A DNA stretch of 41,434 bases from CAZXYS01 sp964645005 (lineage in GTDB: Bacteria; Bacteroidota; Ignavibacteria; Kapaibacteriales; UBA2268), in the NCBI GenBank assembly GCA_964645005.1, contig CAZXYS010000037.1, positions 1-41,434 on the forward strand. The letters run 5' to 3'. The position numbers and the translations under genes are program-made. Below, one piece after another: positions 24,030 through 33,543 of the stretch. The notes under the pieces are model-generated. The model was given only the letters and a program-made list of their open reading frames with translations. It was not told the origin of the DNA and searched no databases. Each line of letters starts with the position of its first letter. Positions within the stretch are counted from its first letter, which is position 1.

Positions 24030-27000
24030 TTATTTCACTATTACTAAACGCTTGGTTTGTGTGAAAGCTGAAGCTTTCATTACGTAGTAGTAGACGCCTG
24101 ATGAGAGATCCATTTCGCTTGCATCAAGTTCCACTCTGTTGATTCCGGCGGAAGCAGTTTCGTCGAAGAGTACTGCTGTTTCACGACCGGAAGCATCCAT
24201 AAGCGTTATTCTTACGTTCATTGATTGCGGTACTGTAAAGCTGAAGTGTGATTCACCGCTTACAGGATTTGGTTGTGCCGTACCGAGCGAATATCCGTCT
24301 CCGGTAAGGCTGCTAAGATTTGCAATGATATCCTGTGAAACTTCAACTGTGACAGTGTCCGATGATACCTCGCCGCAGACGTTGGAAACCATGCAGTGGT
24401 AGTTGCCGGCATCTGCCATAGTCACTGATGATGAAGAATAGCTGCTGCTTGCAGCGCCTGCTATTTCACTTCCGTCCTTGTACCACTGATAGCTGTCAGC
24501 ATAGCTGGCTTCGATGTTCAGAGTGAATGAACTGCCTTCTTCCGTAGTGACAGCTTGAGGCTGAGTAGTAATCATCGGCATTGGGTCGACTGCAAATGTT
24601 GCCGAGTTTGACATCTCAGTGACATCACCGGGCTGAGCTGTGAATTGGCAGCTATAACCGCCTGCATCAGCCATCTCGACATCTGTTATTGTTAATGTTC
24701 TGCTGTTAACGCCGGAAATGCGGGCGTCGTTCATCAGACCATTACCATCTTTGTACCAGTGGAATGTTAAGTCGGTGCCGTTTGTTTGGGCGTCGGAGGT
24801 AAATGCTACATCTTCGCCTTTGCAAACATTTGCGGGTTGCGGATGCTCTGTGACTGTGATAGAAGGTTTGGAGATAATACCGAACTCTTCGGATGTTACA
24901 GTGCCGCAATGTCCGTAAAGCGTAACTTTATAATCTGTTCCGTAATCGCTTGACTGAAGGTTTCTAATTGACATGATCGAAGCATCTGCTCCGGCGATTC
25001 TGTCATTGTCATTCAAAGGCGTGCCAGCTTTTCTCCATTCGATCTCAGGCTGGAATTCGGGCGGAACGTCGCCGCGGATATGAGCCTGAACTTCGAACAT
25101 GACTGTTTCGCCAAGATCGGCTGCGACAGTTTCGGGATTTCTTGTGATGTCCGGTTCTGTAAGAACATAGAGAAGTGTTTCCTCTGTGAATTTTACGTCA
25201 TCGCCGCCTTCGGCAACGATCTTACATCTGTAAGTTCCGGACATGTCATGTGTTAATGCATCCAAAAGTAGAGCTGATTCTGTTTCGCCGGGTATATTCT
25301 CGCCGTCTTTCTGCCACTGATATAACGGGCGGCTGCCCAATGTAGCGTTAGCAACAGCGATGAACATGTGATCGGCAGCTCCTATGCAGTCAACAACTCT
25401 TTCAGGACTGTCAATAATCTCGACCTGAGGATAAAGGTTATCGACACCGAAGTAGAAGAATGTTCTGAATTCATCGTCCCAGTCGTATTCCTGGAACTGA
25501 TTTTCCAATTCTTCGTTTTCGAGACCGAGTGGGAAGTCAACATATAAGCGTTGATCGTACTGTGTAAGGTGGAGATCGGTATTGCTTGCGTACTGAACGG
25601 GGATAGAAACGGAGTTGGCGTCATATCCCTGTCCTTGCCATGCGCCAAGGTCGAAATTCATACCTTCGGAATAAAGATTATTATAATCTGAATTTAATAT
25701 ACCGATGTTGGGTCCACCGATAGGCATTCCGTCTTCGCTGTTATAAATGATGTTTCTTTTGAATGTTGCGTTGGAAGCCTGTCCCTGCAACGGGGCATCG
25801 CCGTCTTCTTTGTTGTTTTCTTCAAGGTATCTGTTTGATTCGTAGAAGTATACCGTGTAATGGGCGAAGCCGCCATTTCCAAGTGTTCCGTCATTCTTTT
25901 CTTTGTTTTTATCTGAAATTTCAAAGAAGACGTTCATTGAGTTGTAATAACATTCGATGCCTCTGGCGCCGTCGAGGAGAACGCCTACGGCATTGTTACC
26001 CATGATCATGTTGGCGGCGAGATAGCCGTCGGCTCCTTCGAGTAGGACTGCTGCTCTGTTACCAAAGTAAACGCCTTCTGTGTAAATATAATTGAAGAAG
26101 GATTGAACGGTACTGTTAACGATTTCGAGACCGTTACCATCCGTCATCATAATGTTATTCCTGTGAGCTTCCATCTCTCCGCCTTCATTGCCTGAATTTT
26201 CGAAAACAATGCCGGCTCTTGCGATGTATTCATAAATTTGAATTTCAACTTCATTATCATTGACCATGCCGTTCATGGCTTCGACCCAGATACCGTTGAC
26301 ATCTTCGCAATTGGTTATTCTGTTGTTTGTAATGATGGCATCTTCAGTCGAGGCTGACGGATGGATGACGCTGATGGCGGCTTCTTTTCTGTCATTTCCG
26401 CTTCCCATAAGACCGGTAATAACGTTATCTGTGACAGTTGAACCATTAGTATGGATACCGCCGTCTCCGATAAGGTCGCCATTTAAGTTATTTTTGGTTA
26501 TACTGCTTGTGAAGTACTTACTTGCAGCATTGTGATGTGTCCAGTAAGCCCAGTTGGCGAAGCCGTAGAAATCATTGTCCATGGTGTTGAATGTTGTATT
26601 CCATGAACCGTTCATCATAGCATAGACACTGTAAGTACCGTATCTGAAAGTGTTTTGCTCTAGGTTAACTATTCCGGGTTGATCGGTATCGACAAAGAAC
26701 AGGGCATATTCAGTTGCATCAATAATTTCCCAATCTCTTGCCGGATTTTCATGTCCCTCAAGGACATTGCCCATTAGATTAATATCCTCCGGATGGCAGC
26801 CAATGTCGAAAATACGACCGTAGGTCTGACCTTCGCCTCTGAGGGTTTTGAAAGTCATATTTTCGAATGAGGCGCTCAAGCCAGTGTTGCAAACCTGAAC
26901 TATGTAGTTGTCATCCGGATCACCAATTGCGTATTGAACTGTGACTGCGCTCGCATTACCTGTTCTGGAGTAGAATTTCAGGTGGTTGCCGTCGTGATCG

Positions 27001-28160
27001 AAATTCGACAGTGAGAACTGCTCGTTGTATGTTCCTGAATAAACTTCGAATTCGAGGTCGCCGGCGCCAACAATACCCCAGGCACGCATGTAATCAACAG
27101 CGTCGGTGAACATGGGGAAGTCCTGTCCTGTGCCAATTGAAAACATGCCCGGTTGCAGCGAAGGTGCTACAACAAGATCCGGAGCACGGTCATTATTTTG
27201 ATTTTCATCGACAACACCGTTTGGATTTGCTGCTTTAGCCTTTATAGTATAAGTATCCATGGGTTGTTTATATTGAAAGTCGTAAGTACCAACTTTAATA
27301 TCCTTTGTACTGCCTCCGGGAATTGGATCTTCGCTGTCACTCCATGTATAGCGGGTCCAAGTAGTTGGGTCTTCGCTGCCGTCAACGGTCCAGAGAACAT
27401 CAACCTGGTCTATGGGATTGTCAGTATTATTTTTAACTCTGACAACAATATTCTGCTCGCCAGGTGTGAATTTCGGAGTCGGTTCCATGATCTGTGTAGC
27501 TGCTGCATCATTACCAGTTTTTATATTAATCGTATAATCTCTTGTTTGACCGAAAACTGTTGAAAATGACAGGTTAAAATCTTGCCAATCAGTCTTACAG
27601 CCTCTTAGGTAATCATTTGGTTCGCCGCCAATAGAGACATTAGCAGCATCCATTGCTACGCGCATTCTATAGTCGCCAAAATCATTGTTAATAGCCTGGC
27701 CTGCTGGTATAGGAAGATCAAATTCATGCCAGAAACCTTTATCTTGACTATTGTAAATGATCTCTGATTCTTCAAATTTCTGGTCTTTATTAATGTCAAG
27801 ATATACTTTTACATCAGTTTGACCATAATAATTGATATTGTTGTCGACAATTTCATACGCTCCTGCACCAAAGACTACAGGATAACCTGCTCCGGCAAGT
27901 GTATTTATTGTTGTGCCGGATTTGTCATAATAATGACCTTCGTCAAAATTAAATGCATCAATGGTCGTACCGTCAAATTCAAAATAGTTTAGTACGTATT
28001 GATCGTACTGTCCAGCAAATTCGGGCTGTAATATCAGAGTTGATGCCTCGCAGTATTGAGCTTTGGCATTGTTATAGCCTAATGCCAAGAACATCAACAA
28101 GACGAGCGCGGACCCTATCCGCCTTCCGATATTTTTTGAAAAAAAGTCTCCTGTTACCAT
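24030..28160 (-). CDS. Giant T9SS surface protein: GEVED, CARDB, beta-helix and Ig domains
   Basis: 1376 residues with AGGAGG before the ATG. Signal peptide about 1-35 (ending AKA|Q). A GEVED-like domain (VKVYLDINKDQKFEESEII) lies around 110-195 and a CARDB-like domain (IVVRVKNNTDNPIDQVDVLW) around 205-320. Between about 330 and 880 is a right-handed parallel beta-helix of the pectate-lyase/NosD type, with many Asn-containing turns (NNRITNCEDV, NNIMMTDGNG). Three to four Ig-like domains follow (YQWQKDGENIPGETESAL, FHWYKDGN, SYQWYKDGSEIAGAASS), then a T9SS sorting domain from about 1300 ending RLVIVK. Likely a surface adhesin or polysaccharide-binding/lyase protein; no catalytic residues were assigned. 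Confidence 0.88.
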   Translation of the reverse strand: MVTGDFFSKNIGRRIGSALVLLMFLALGYNNAKAQYCEASTLILQPEFAGQYDQYVLNYFEFDGTTIDAFNFDEGHYYDKSGTTINTLAGAGYPVVFGAGAYEIVDNNINYYGQTDVKVYLDINKDQKFEESEIIYNSQDKGFWHEFDLPIPAGQAINNDFGDYRMRVAMDAANVSIGGEPNDYLRGCKTDWQDFNLSFSTVFGQTRDYTINIKTGNDAAATQIMEPTPKFTPGEQNIVVRVKNNTDNPIDQVDVLWTVDGSEDPTTWTRYTWSDSEDPIPGGSTKDIKVGTYDFQYKQPMDTYTIKAKAANPNGVVDENQNNDRAPDLVVAPSLQPGMFSIGTGQDFPMFTDAVDYMRAWGIVGAGDLEFEVYSGTYNEQFSLSNFDHDGNHLKFYSRTGNASAVTVQYAIGDPDDNYIVQVCNTGLSASFENMTFKTLRGEGQTYGRIFDIGCHPEDINLMGNVLEGHENPARDWEIIDATEYALFFVDTDQPGIVNLEQNTFRYGTYSVYAMMNGSWNTTFNTMDNDFYGFANWAYWTHHNAASKYFTSSITKNNLNGDLIGDGGIHTNGSTVTDNVITGLMGSGNDRKEAAISVIHPSASTEDAIITNNRITNCEDVNGIWVEAMNGMVNDNEVEIQIYEYIARAGIVFENSGNEGGEMEAHRNNIMMTDGNGLEIVNSTVQSFFNYIYTEGVYFGNRAAVLLEGADGYLAANMIMGNNAVGVLLDGARGIECYYNSMNVFFEISDKNKEKNDGTLGNGGFAHYTVYFYESNRYLEENNKEDGDAPLQGQASNATFKRNIIYNSEDGMPIGGPNIGILNSDYNNLYSEGMNFDLGAWQGQGYDANSVSIPVQYASNTDLHLTQYDQRLYVDFPLGLENEELENQFQEYDWDDEFRTFFYFGVDNLYPQVEIIDSPERVVDCIGAADHMFIAVANATLGSRPLYQWQKDGENIPGETESALLLDALTHDMSGTYRCKIVAEGGDDVKFTEETLLYVLTEPDITRNPETVAADLGETVMFEVQAHIRGDVPPEFQPEIEWRKAGTPLNDNDRIAGADASIMSIRNLQSSDYGTDYKVTLYGHCGTVTSEEFGIISKPSITVTEHPQPANVCKGEDVAFTSDAQTNGTDLTFHWYKDGNGLMNDARISGVNSRTLTITDVEMADAGGYSCQFTAQPGDVTEMSNSATFAVDPMPMITTQPQAVTTEEGSSFTLNIEASYADSYQWYKDGSEIAGAASSSYSSSSVTMADAGNYHCMVSNVCGEVSSDTVTVEVSQDIIANLSSLTGDGYSLGTAQPNPVSGESHFSFTVPQSMNVRITLMDASGRETAVLFDETASAGINRVELDASEMDLSSGVYYYVMKASAFTQTKRLVIVK

Positions 28161-28541
28161 ATATACCTCCTAAATGTAATAATAAATATTTTAGTTGAAT
28201 GCTTATTTATGTAAAATTAATAAGGTAAGTGCAAATGTGCAAGATTTTTCTTTAATTTACAAGCATATATTAAGGTTTTTTCCATTATTTAGTTAATGAT
28301 TAACCATTTTTTTATGAAATTTATTAAAAAGTGTGCAATTTTTTACACACATGTTTATGTATAATCTTGCAATTTTAATTTGTTGCTCCAAAAATTTAAG
28401 AATACAATATTAATTAAAATTATATATTTAAACAAAATATATTACAAAGTTCGTACCATTTTTTTGTTTAATAATTTAATCTATGATTGTATTTACGATT
28501 GAGAGTGAAGATTTTTTATGTAGGATGATAAAGAGTGGAAG

Positions 28542-28640
28542 GTGTCCCATTAGTATTACAATCTCGGGATCGTCATTCTAAGCGCAGCGATGAATGACGT
28601 TCCAAAGATTTCGCCGCTAATGAGACAGCCTCGGGACGTT
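28542..28640. repeat. Dispersed repeat in the 590-bp gap before the sensor kinase
   Basis: Contains GTCCCATTAG at the left and CTAATGAGACAGCCTCGGGAC at the right, near inverse copies, with an inner pair CGTCATTC / GAATGACG around TAAGCGCAGCGAT. Similar words occur in the gaps at 6316-6410 and 19950-19980. The rest of 28161-28751 is A/T-rich; it must contain the promoter of the giant surface-protein gene, but no clear -7/-33 pair was found. Confidence 0.6.
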
Positions 28641-28751
28641 TCTAAGTAAGGCAGCTGTTTTTTGCCGCAAATGCAAGTTTGTATTGTGAATCCGGGTTGA
28701 ATTAGCAAAAGAAAGTTAACGGATGAATTCAGTTAGAAGGGGAGTTAATTT

Positions 28752-30923
28752 TTATTTTAGCTTTTTGGGGAGTGTGAAGCAGAAGCTTGAACCGCTGTTG
28801 GGCTGGCTTTTAGCATAGATCCTTCCATGATTCATCTCGACAAATTCCCTGCATAAAATAAGCCCCATGCCGCTGCCGGTTTCATTCATTGTGCCAGCTG
28901 TGCTCGACGAGCCCTTCGGCTGAAAGATTTTGTCCAATTTTTCCTGATTTATGCCAACGCCGGTATCATTCACGCTTATTTCCACTTCCTCATCGGAATT
29001 TTTACTCGTTATAGTAACAGCGCCACCCTCAGGCGTGAATTTGACAGCGTTCGCAATAAGATTTCTCAGCACAGTCGAGGTCATATTCATATCGGCGATT
29101 GCGGTAATATCCTCGTCAATTTCGTTTTTAATTTCGATATTTTTTCTTTTGGCGGTTTCACTTAAAAGGTTAACCGTATTATTAACAAGTTCTCTGATGG
29201 CGAGATTTTCAGGTATGTTTTCTATCAGATTTCGTTGTGTACGTGACCAAAGAAGTAAATTTTTAATAAATTCAAACAGATTTTCGGCTGATTCATTGAG
29301 AGTATTTACGAAATCTTTCTTTTCATACTCCGAAAATTCGTCGTAATGCTCGGCGAGCATGGCAGTTACATTTTTGTACGAACCGAAAGGATTCAATAGA
29401 TCATGAGAGACTATTGACAGGAAGAGGTCTTTTGATCTGTTCGCTTTTTCCAATTCTGCGTTTTTATCTTCGAGTTCTGATTTTTGCTTATTTATGATTG
29501 AATTTTGCTCTTCAAGTTTTTGGTTATCTTTCTTTTTATTCCGGTAAGAGCGATAAATAACTATTGCCAATACAATTACAAGCGCCAGCAATGAAGTGAT
29601 AATAATATTGTAAATATTCTGCCGGGCTATAATTTGTTGATTTAGTTCTTCTTTTTCTTTTAGCAGCTTGTTCTCGCGTTTTTGCTGTTTAACTTCATAT
29701 TTTGTCTCGAGTTCGGCTATCTTTCTTGCTTTTTCTTCGTTTTGCAGGCTGTCCTTATAGCTAAGATGCAATGACTGATAATCGAAGGCTGTCTTATAAT
29801 CGCCTTTAGCTTCGCAGGTGTTGGATAGAATTTCGGATGCCTGTACTATTCGGTCAACAGCGCCAATTTGTTTTGAGATGTCAAGGCTTTTCTTCCCGTA
29901 TTCAATGGCTTTTTGATATTTTTTCTGATCGTGATAAACCTTCGATATGGAATACATATTTGCAGCGCTCATATTTTTGGCGCCTATTTGCTCGGTGATT
30001 TTAAGAGATTCAAAAAGATTTTCAAGAGAATTTTCATAATCTCCCATTTTGTAATAGATATTACCGATTGTATGATAATCGAAAGCTATGCCGCGTTTGT
30101 TTCCGGCTTCTTCATCAATTTCAAGAGTTTTCGTAACAAATTTCAGTGCTTTGTCATATTTGCCGGTATTGATATAAATAGTGGCGATATTTCCGTAAGT
30201 TGAAGCAAGACTATGTTTCTTGGCAAGTTCCGTTTTAATTTTTAATGCTTTCCGGAAATGATTCAAAGCTTTTTCATACTTATCCTGATATGAATATACT
30301 ATACCAATATTATTTAAATTCTGCGCAATACCTTCCCGAGAATCAATCTTTTGATTCAATTCAAGCGATTTATGCAAATTTTCAATAGCTTCGGTGTAAT
30401 TACCGATAATTCTATATATCAGTCCAATATGGCTATAAGTAACAGCCATGTCTTTTTCTCTGTTATCTTCTTTTTCAATTTCCAGAGCTTTTTTAAGGTA
30501 TTCAAGCGCTTTGCCATAGTCATCCTTGAGCCTGTAAACAATGCCTATATTCCCGTAAACTGATGATATTCCCTCCTTGTTATTAATTTCTTTCCATATA
30601 TTGAGGGCTTTGTTAAAATCGCGGATAGCTTTATCGTATTCGGCTTTTGACCATGCATAAACAACCCCTGAGTTATTATAGGCTTTTGCTCTGCCTTTTT
30701 TGTAATTTGCTTTCCCCGAGATTTCAAGAGCTTTGATAGCTAATAATATTGAACTGTCCGGCTGAGAAAACCGTTTCTCTTTGGACAGGGCATTATAGAT
30801 ATTTGCTTTGGCAGTGTCCGAGCGGGCTTTGCTCAGTTCTTTATACAGGCTGTCTTCCTTAGGTTCGGCAAAAATATTGCAGGTTAGTATAACTACTATC
30901 AATAAATATACGATCTTTCTCAT
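28752..30923 (-). CDS. TPR-containing sensor histidine kinase (orphan)
   Basis: 723 residues. A signal-like N-terminus (1-19) precedes eight or more tetratricopeptide repeats with 40-residue spacing (NNSGVVYA, YGNIGIVY, YSHIGLIY, LNNIGIVY and so on, 80-380). Next come a coiled coil (395-435), a membrane helix (439-458) and a second coiled coil (465-497). The HisKA domain has SHDLLNP with His507, and the HATPase domain shows NLIANAVKFT (N box), NDTGVGI (G1) and GSGMGLIL (G2). All catalytic elements are present. Periplasmic TPRs presumably sense a protein or peptide partner. No response regulator is adjacent, so its partner is elsewhere. It is divergent from the OGT-like gene with a 182-bp shared 5' region. 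Confidence 0.93.
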   Translation of the reverse strand: MRKIVYLLIVVILTCNIFAEPKEDSLYKELSKARSDTAKANIYNALSKEKRFSQPDSSILLAIKALEISGKANYKKGRAKAYNNSGVVYAWSKAEYDKAIRDFNKALNIWKEINNKEGISSVYGNIGIVYRLKDDYGKALEYLKKALEIEKEDNREKDMAVTYSHIGLIYRIIGNYTEAIENLHKSLELNQKIDSREGIAQNLNNIGIVYSYQDKYEKALNHFRKALKIKTELAKKHSLASTYGNIATIYINTGKYDKALKFVTKTLEIDEEAGNKRGIAFDYHTIGNIYYKMGDYENSLENLFESLKITEQIGAKNMSAANMYSISKVYHDQKKYQKAIEYGKKSLDISKQIGAVDRIVQASEILSNTCEAKGDYKTAFDYQSLHLSYKDSLQNEEKARKIAELETKYEVKQQKRENKLLKEKEELNQQIIARQNIYNIIITSLLALVIVLAIVIYRSYRNKKKDNQKLEEQNSIINKQKSELEDKNAELEKANRSKDLFLSIVSHDLLNPFGSYKNVTAMLAEHYDEFSEYEKKDFVNTLNESAENLFEFIKNLLLWSRTQRNLIENIPENLAIRELVNNTVNLLSETAKRKNIEIKNEIDEDITAIADMNMTSTVLRNLIANAVKFTPEGGAVTITSKNSDEEVEISVNDTGVGINQEKLDKIFQPKGSSSTAGTMNETGSGMGLILCREFVEMNHGRIYAKSQPNSGSSFCFTLPKKLK

Positions 30924-31105
30924 AAAAACCGAAGTTCAGGATACAAAATTTATAAGACTATTCATCACTGCTAAAATAAGAAATTTAATTGAAACCAAAC
31001 ACATGAATTTTAATTAAAATATAAAAACCACACTTTTTAAAAACTCTCATTTTGTTTAAATTTATATATATTATTGAGACAATATTCTTCTAATAGTAAT
31101 AAATT

Positions 31106-33532
31106 ATGGCAGATAAACAACTGAAGCTGCTGCTTGAAGAAGCATTCTATCTTCATCGCTCGGGTTATTTCGATAAAGCCGAGCAAGTATATAAATCTAT
31201 TCTCGATATGGAGCCGAACAATGCGGAATGCCTGAATCTGCTGGGCGGATTGTATTATCAGCAGCGCAGGTACTCTCAGGCGCTGGAATACTCGAAAAAA
31301 GCAATTGAAGCCGACTATAAAAATCCCATCTACCGAAATGCCGCCGGTATGTCACTCATGAAATTGAAAAGAACTTTCGAAGCAACGGAACATTTCCTGT
31401 CGGCGCTCGAATTGAAGCCTGACTATGAAGTTGCCTGCGAAAATCTCGCCAAAGCATATAAAACCATCGGCGAGAGGGAAAAATCCGAAGAATGGTACAA
31501 AAAAACCTTAGAGATAAATCCCAAATCCGTCCGCGCTTTGAATAATCTGGGAAATGTGCTGCAATCAAAGGGAAAGAATGACGAGGCTCTGAATTTATTC
31601 AATAATGCGCTGGAAATAAATCCCGAATCGGCGGAAACTTTGTTCAATCTGGGCAGTCTGTACCTTGTGAAAGGCGACGAGGATCGCGGACTTACTTTTT
31701 ACAGGAAATCCGTGGAAGCAAAACCGGATTTCCACAGGGCTTATTATGCGCTGGGGAATCATTATTTCCACCGGAATCGATATTTCGCAGCGAGAAAGCA
31801 CTTTACCCAGGCTGTAAAATATGAGCCAAATAATGCGGAATACCTCGGGAAATTAGGTCTTTGCTGCCAGAAACTGGGCAATTTTGACTATGCGATAAAG
31901 TATTACAACGCTTCTCTTCAGATCAATCCTAAAAATGTGGAAGTGCTCACAAATCTGGGAATTAGCACATATCAGCGGGGAAATAATCCCAAAGCGCGGG
32001 ACATTTTCCTGAAAGCGCTGGAGATCGCCCCGGATTCCGTTCCCGTAAATTTCGCTTTGGGAACTACTTATACCCTGCTGAACGAATATGAAAATGCGCT
32101 CGAATATCTGGGGAAAACTCTCGAATTAAAACCGAATTTCCCGGAAGCTCTATATGAAATTATTCGTCTAAGGATGAACATCTGCGACTGGAGCCGCCGG
32201 TATGAAGATCAGCAAAAATTTATCGAATTGCTTCAGAACCAAGTGGATAAGAATAAAAAATCACTCACAATCCCTATGCTGAATATCAATTACTATGATA
32301 TGCCTTTGGAATTGCACAGGGATGTAGGAATTAACCGCGCGCAGGCTGTCAAAAGTATAGTCGGCGATATTGCCGAAATGAAAGACTTTACTTTTAAAAA
32401 AGAAAAAAAGGATAATCTTAGAATTGGGTATATTTCGCCGGACTTCAGGCAGCATGCAGTCGGCGTGCTGATCCATAAGATGTTTCAATATCACGACAGG
32501 GAAAATTTTGAAGTATATTTATTTCCGCTGGTGACTCCAAATCAAAAAGACATTTACCGCGAAAACATGGAAAAAGGCGCCGACCACACCATAGATCTCT
32601 ACAAAGTCCCGACTGACGAAGCTGCGCAAAAAATTTATGACAATAATATCGATATATTGGTGGATCTTGCGGGCTATACGACGCATACCCGCCCGGAAAT
32701 CCTGGCATTACAGCCGGCGCCGATCCAGGCGCAATTCATGGGCTATCCCAATACAATGGGCGGGGACTTTATCCGTTATATTCTGGCGGATAAATGGCTT
32801 ATTTATGATGATCTGCGGCAGTACTACACTGAAAAGATCGCTTATTTACCGCATGCTTTCGTAACTTCGCCGATGGATGTATCCGAAAAGCAGTTCAGTA
32901 AACTCGACTTCGGACTGAATAAAGATGATTTTGTCTTCTGCTGCTTCAATTCTCACTATAAGATAGAACCGGAAGTATTCGATGTCTGGGCAAATATCCT
33001 GAAAAGAGTGTCCAACGGCGTGTTATGGCTGTCCGAGAGCAAGGAAGTTGTCGAGGAAAATCTTATAAGGGAATTCAGTTCCCGAGGGCTGGATGAATCG
33101 CGGCTGCATTTCGCAAAGAAGCTTGACTGGAATGAATATCTTGCTCGATTCCGATGCGCTGATCTATTTCTCGATACATTTATTTATAATGGCGGTTCGA
33201 CTGTGGCGGCGTCGCTATGGGCGGGGTGTCCGGTATTGACTCTACCCGGCAAATATAATTCCTCGAGGATGGGAGCGAGCATTGTTGATTCCGCCGGACT
33301 GCCGGAACTGATCTGCAATGACAGAAAAGATTATGAGGACAGAGCCGTCTATCTAAGTGAGAATCCGGATAAACTTAAAGCGATAAAAGAGAAATTTAAG
33401 GTCGACTGTGAGAGTGTTTCGTTGTTCAATGCGAAACAGTTTATCGGATATATGGAACAGGCATATTTAAAAATGTGGGAAATATACCTGAACGGCAATC
33501 GACCACAAAATATATATGTGAAATCAAAATAA
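31106..33532 (+). CDS. TPR-containing O-GlcNAc-transferase-like glycosyltransferase (GT41)
   Basis: 808 residues. The first 350 or so are about ten tetratricopeptide repeats of 34 residues (ALNNLGNVLQSKGKNDEALN, VLTNLGISTYQRGNNPKARD). The catalytic half begins near 435 with RIGYISPDFRQHAVG, containing the conserved His-Ala-Val region of OGT/SPINDLY enzymes. It continues with LVDLAGYTTHTRPEILALQP, a lysine in FNSHYKIEP (about 619) at the place of the UDP-contacting lysine, and STVAASLWAGCPVLTLPG (about 697-714). This family transfers sugars to Ser/Thr of proteins. The bacterial targets are unknown; the sugar could be GlcNAc, fucose or another. The next gene, 11 bp downstream, is a second glycosyltransferase. 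Confidence 0.93.
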   Translation: MADKQLKLLLEEAFYLHRSGYFDKAEQVYKSILDMEPNNAECLNLLGGLYYQQRRYSQALEYSKKAIEADYKNPIYRNAAGMSLMKLKRTFEATEHFLSALELKPDYEVACENLAKAYKTIGEREKSEEWYKKTLEINPKSVRALNNLGNVLQSKGKNDEALNLFNNALEINPESAETLFNLGSLYLVKGDEDRGLTFYRKSVEAKPDFHRAYYALGNHYFHRNRYFAARKHFTQAVKYEPNNAEYLGKLGLCCQKLGNFDYAIKYYNASLQINPKNVEVLTNLGISTYQRGNNPKARDIFLKALEIAPDSVPVNFALGTTYTLLNEYENALEYLGKTLELKPNFPEALYEIIRLRMNICDWSRRYEDQQKFIELLQNQVDKNKKSLTIPMLNINYYDMPLELHRDVGINRAQAVKSIVGDIAEMKDFTFKKEKKDNLRIGYISPDFRQHAVGVLIHKMFQYHDRENFEVYLFPLVTPNQKDIYRENMEKGADHTIDLYKVPTDEAAQKIYDNNIDILVDLAGYTTHTRPEILALQPAPIQAQFMGYPNTMGGDFIRYILADKWLIYDDLRQYYTEKIAYLPHAFVTSPMDVSEKQFSKLDFGLNKDDFVFCCFNSHYKIEPEVFDVWANILKRVSNGVLWLSESKEVVEENLIREFSSRGLDESRLHFAKKLDWNEYLARFRCADLFLDTFIYNGGSTVAASLWAGCPVLTLPGKYNSSRMGASIVDSAGLPELICNDRKDYEDRAVYLSENPDKLKAIKEKFKVDCESVSLFNAKQFIGYMEQAYLKMWEIYLNGNRPQNIYVKSK

Positions 33533-33543
33533 TTGAGATAGAT

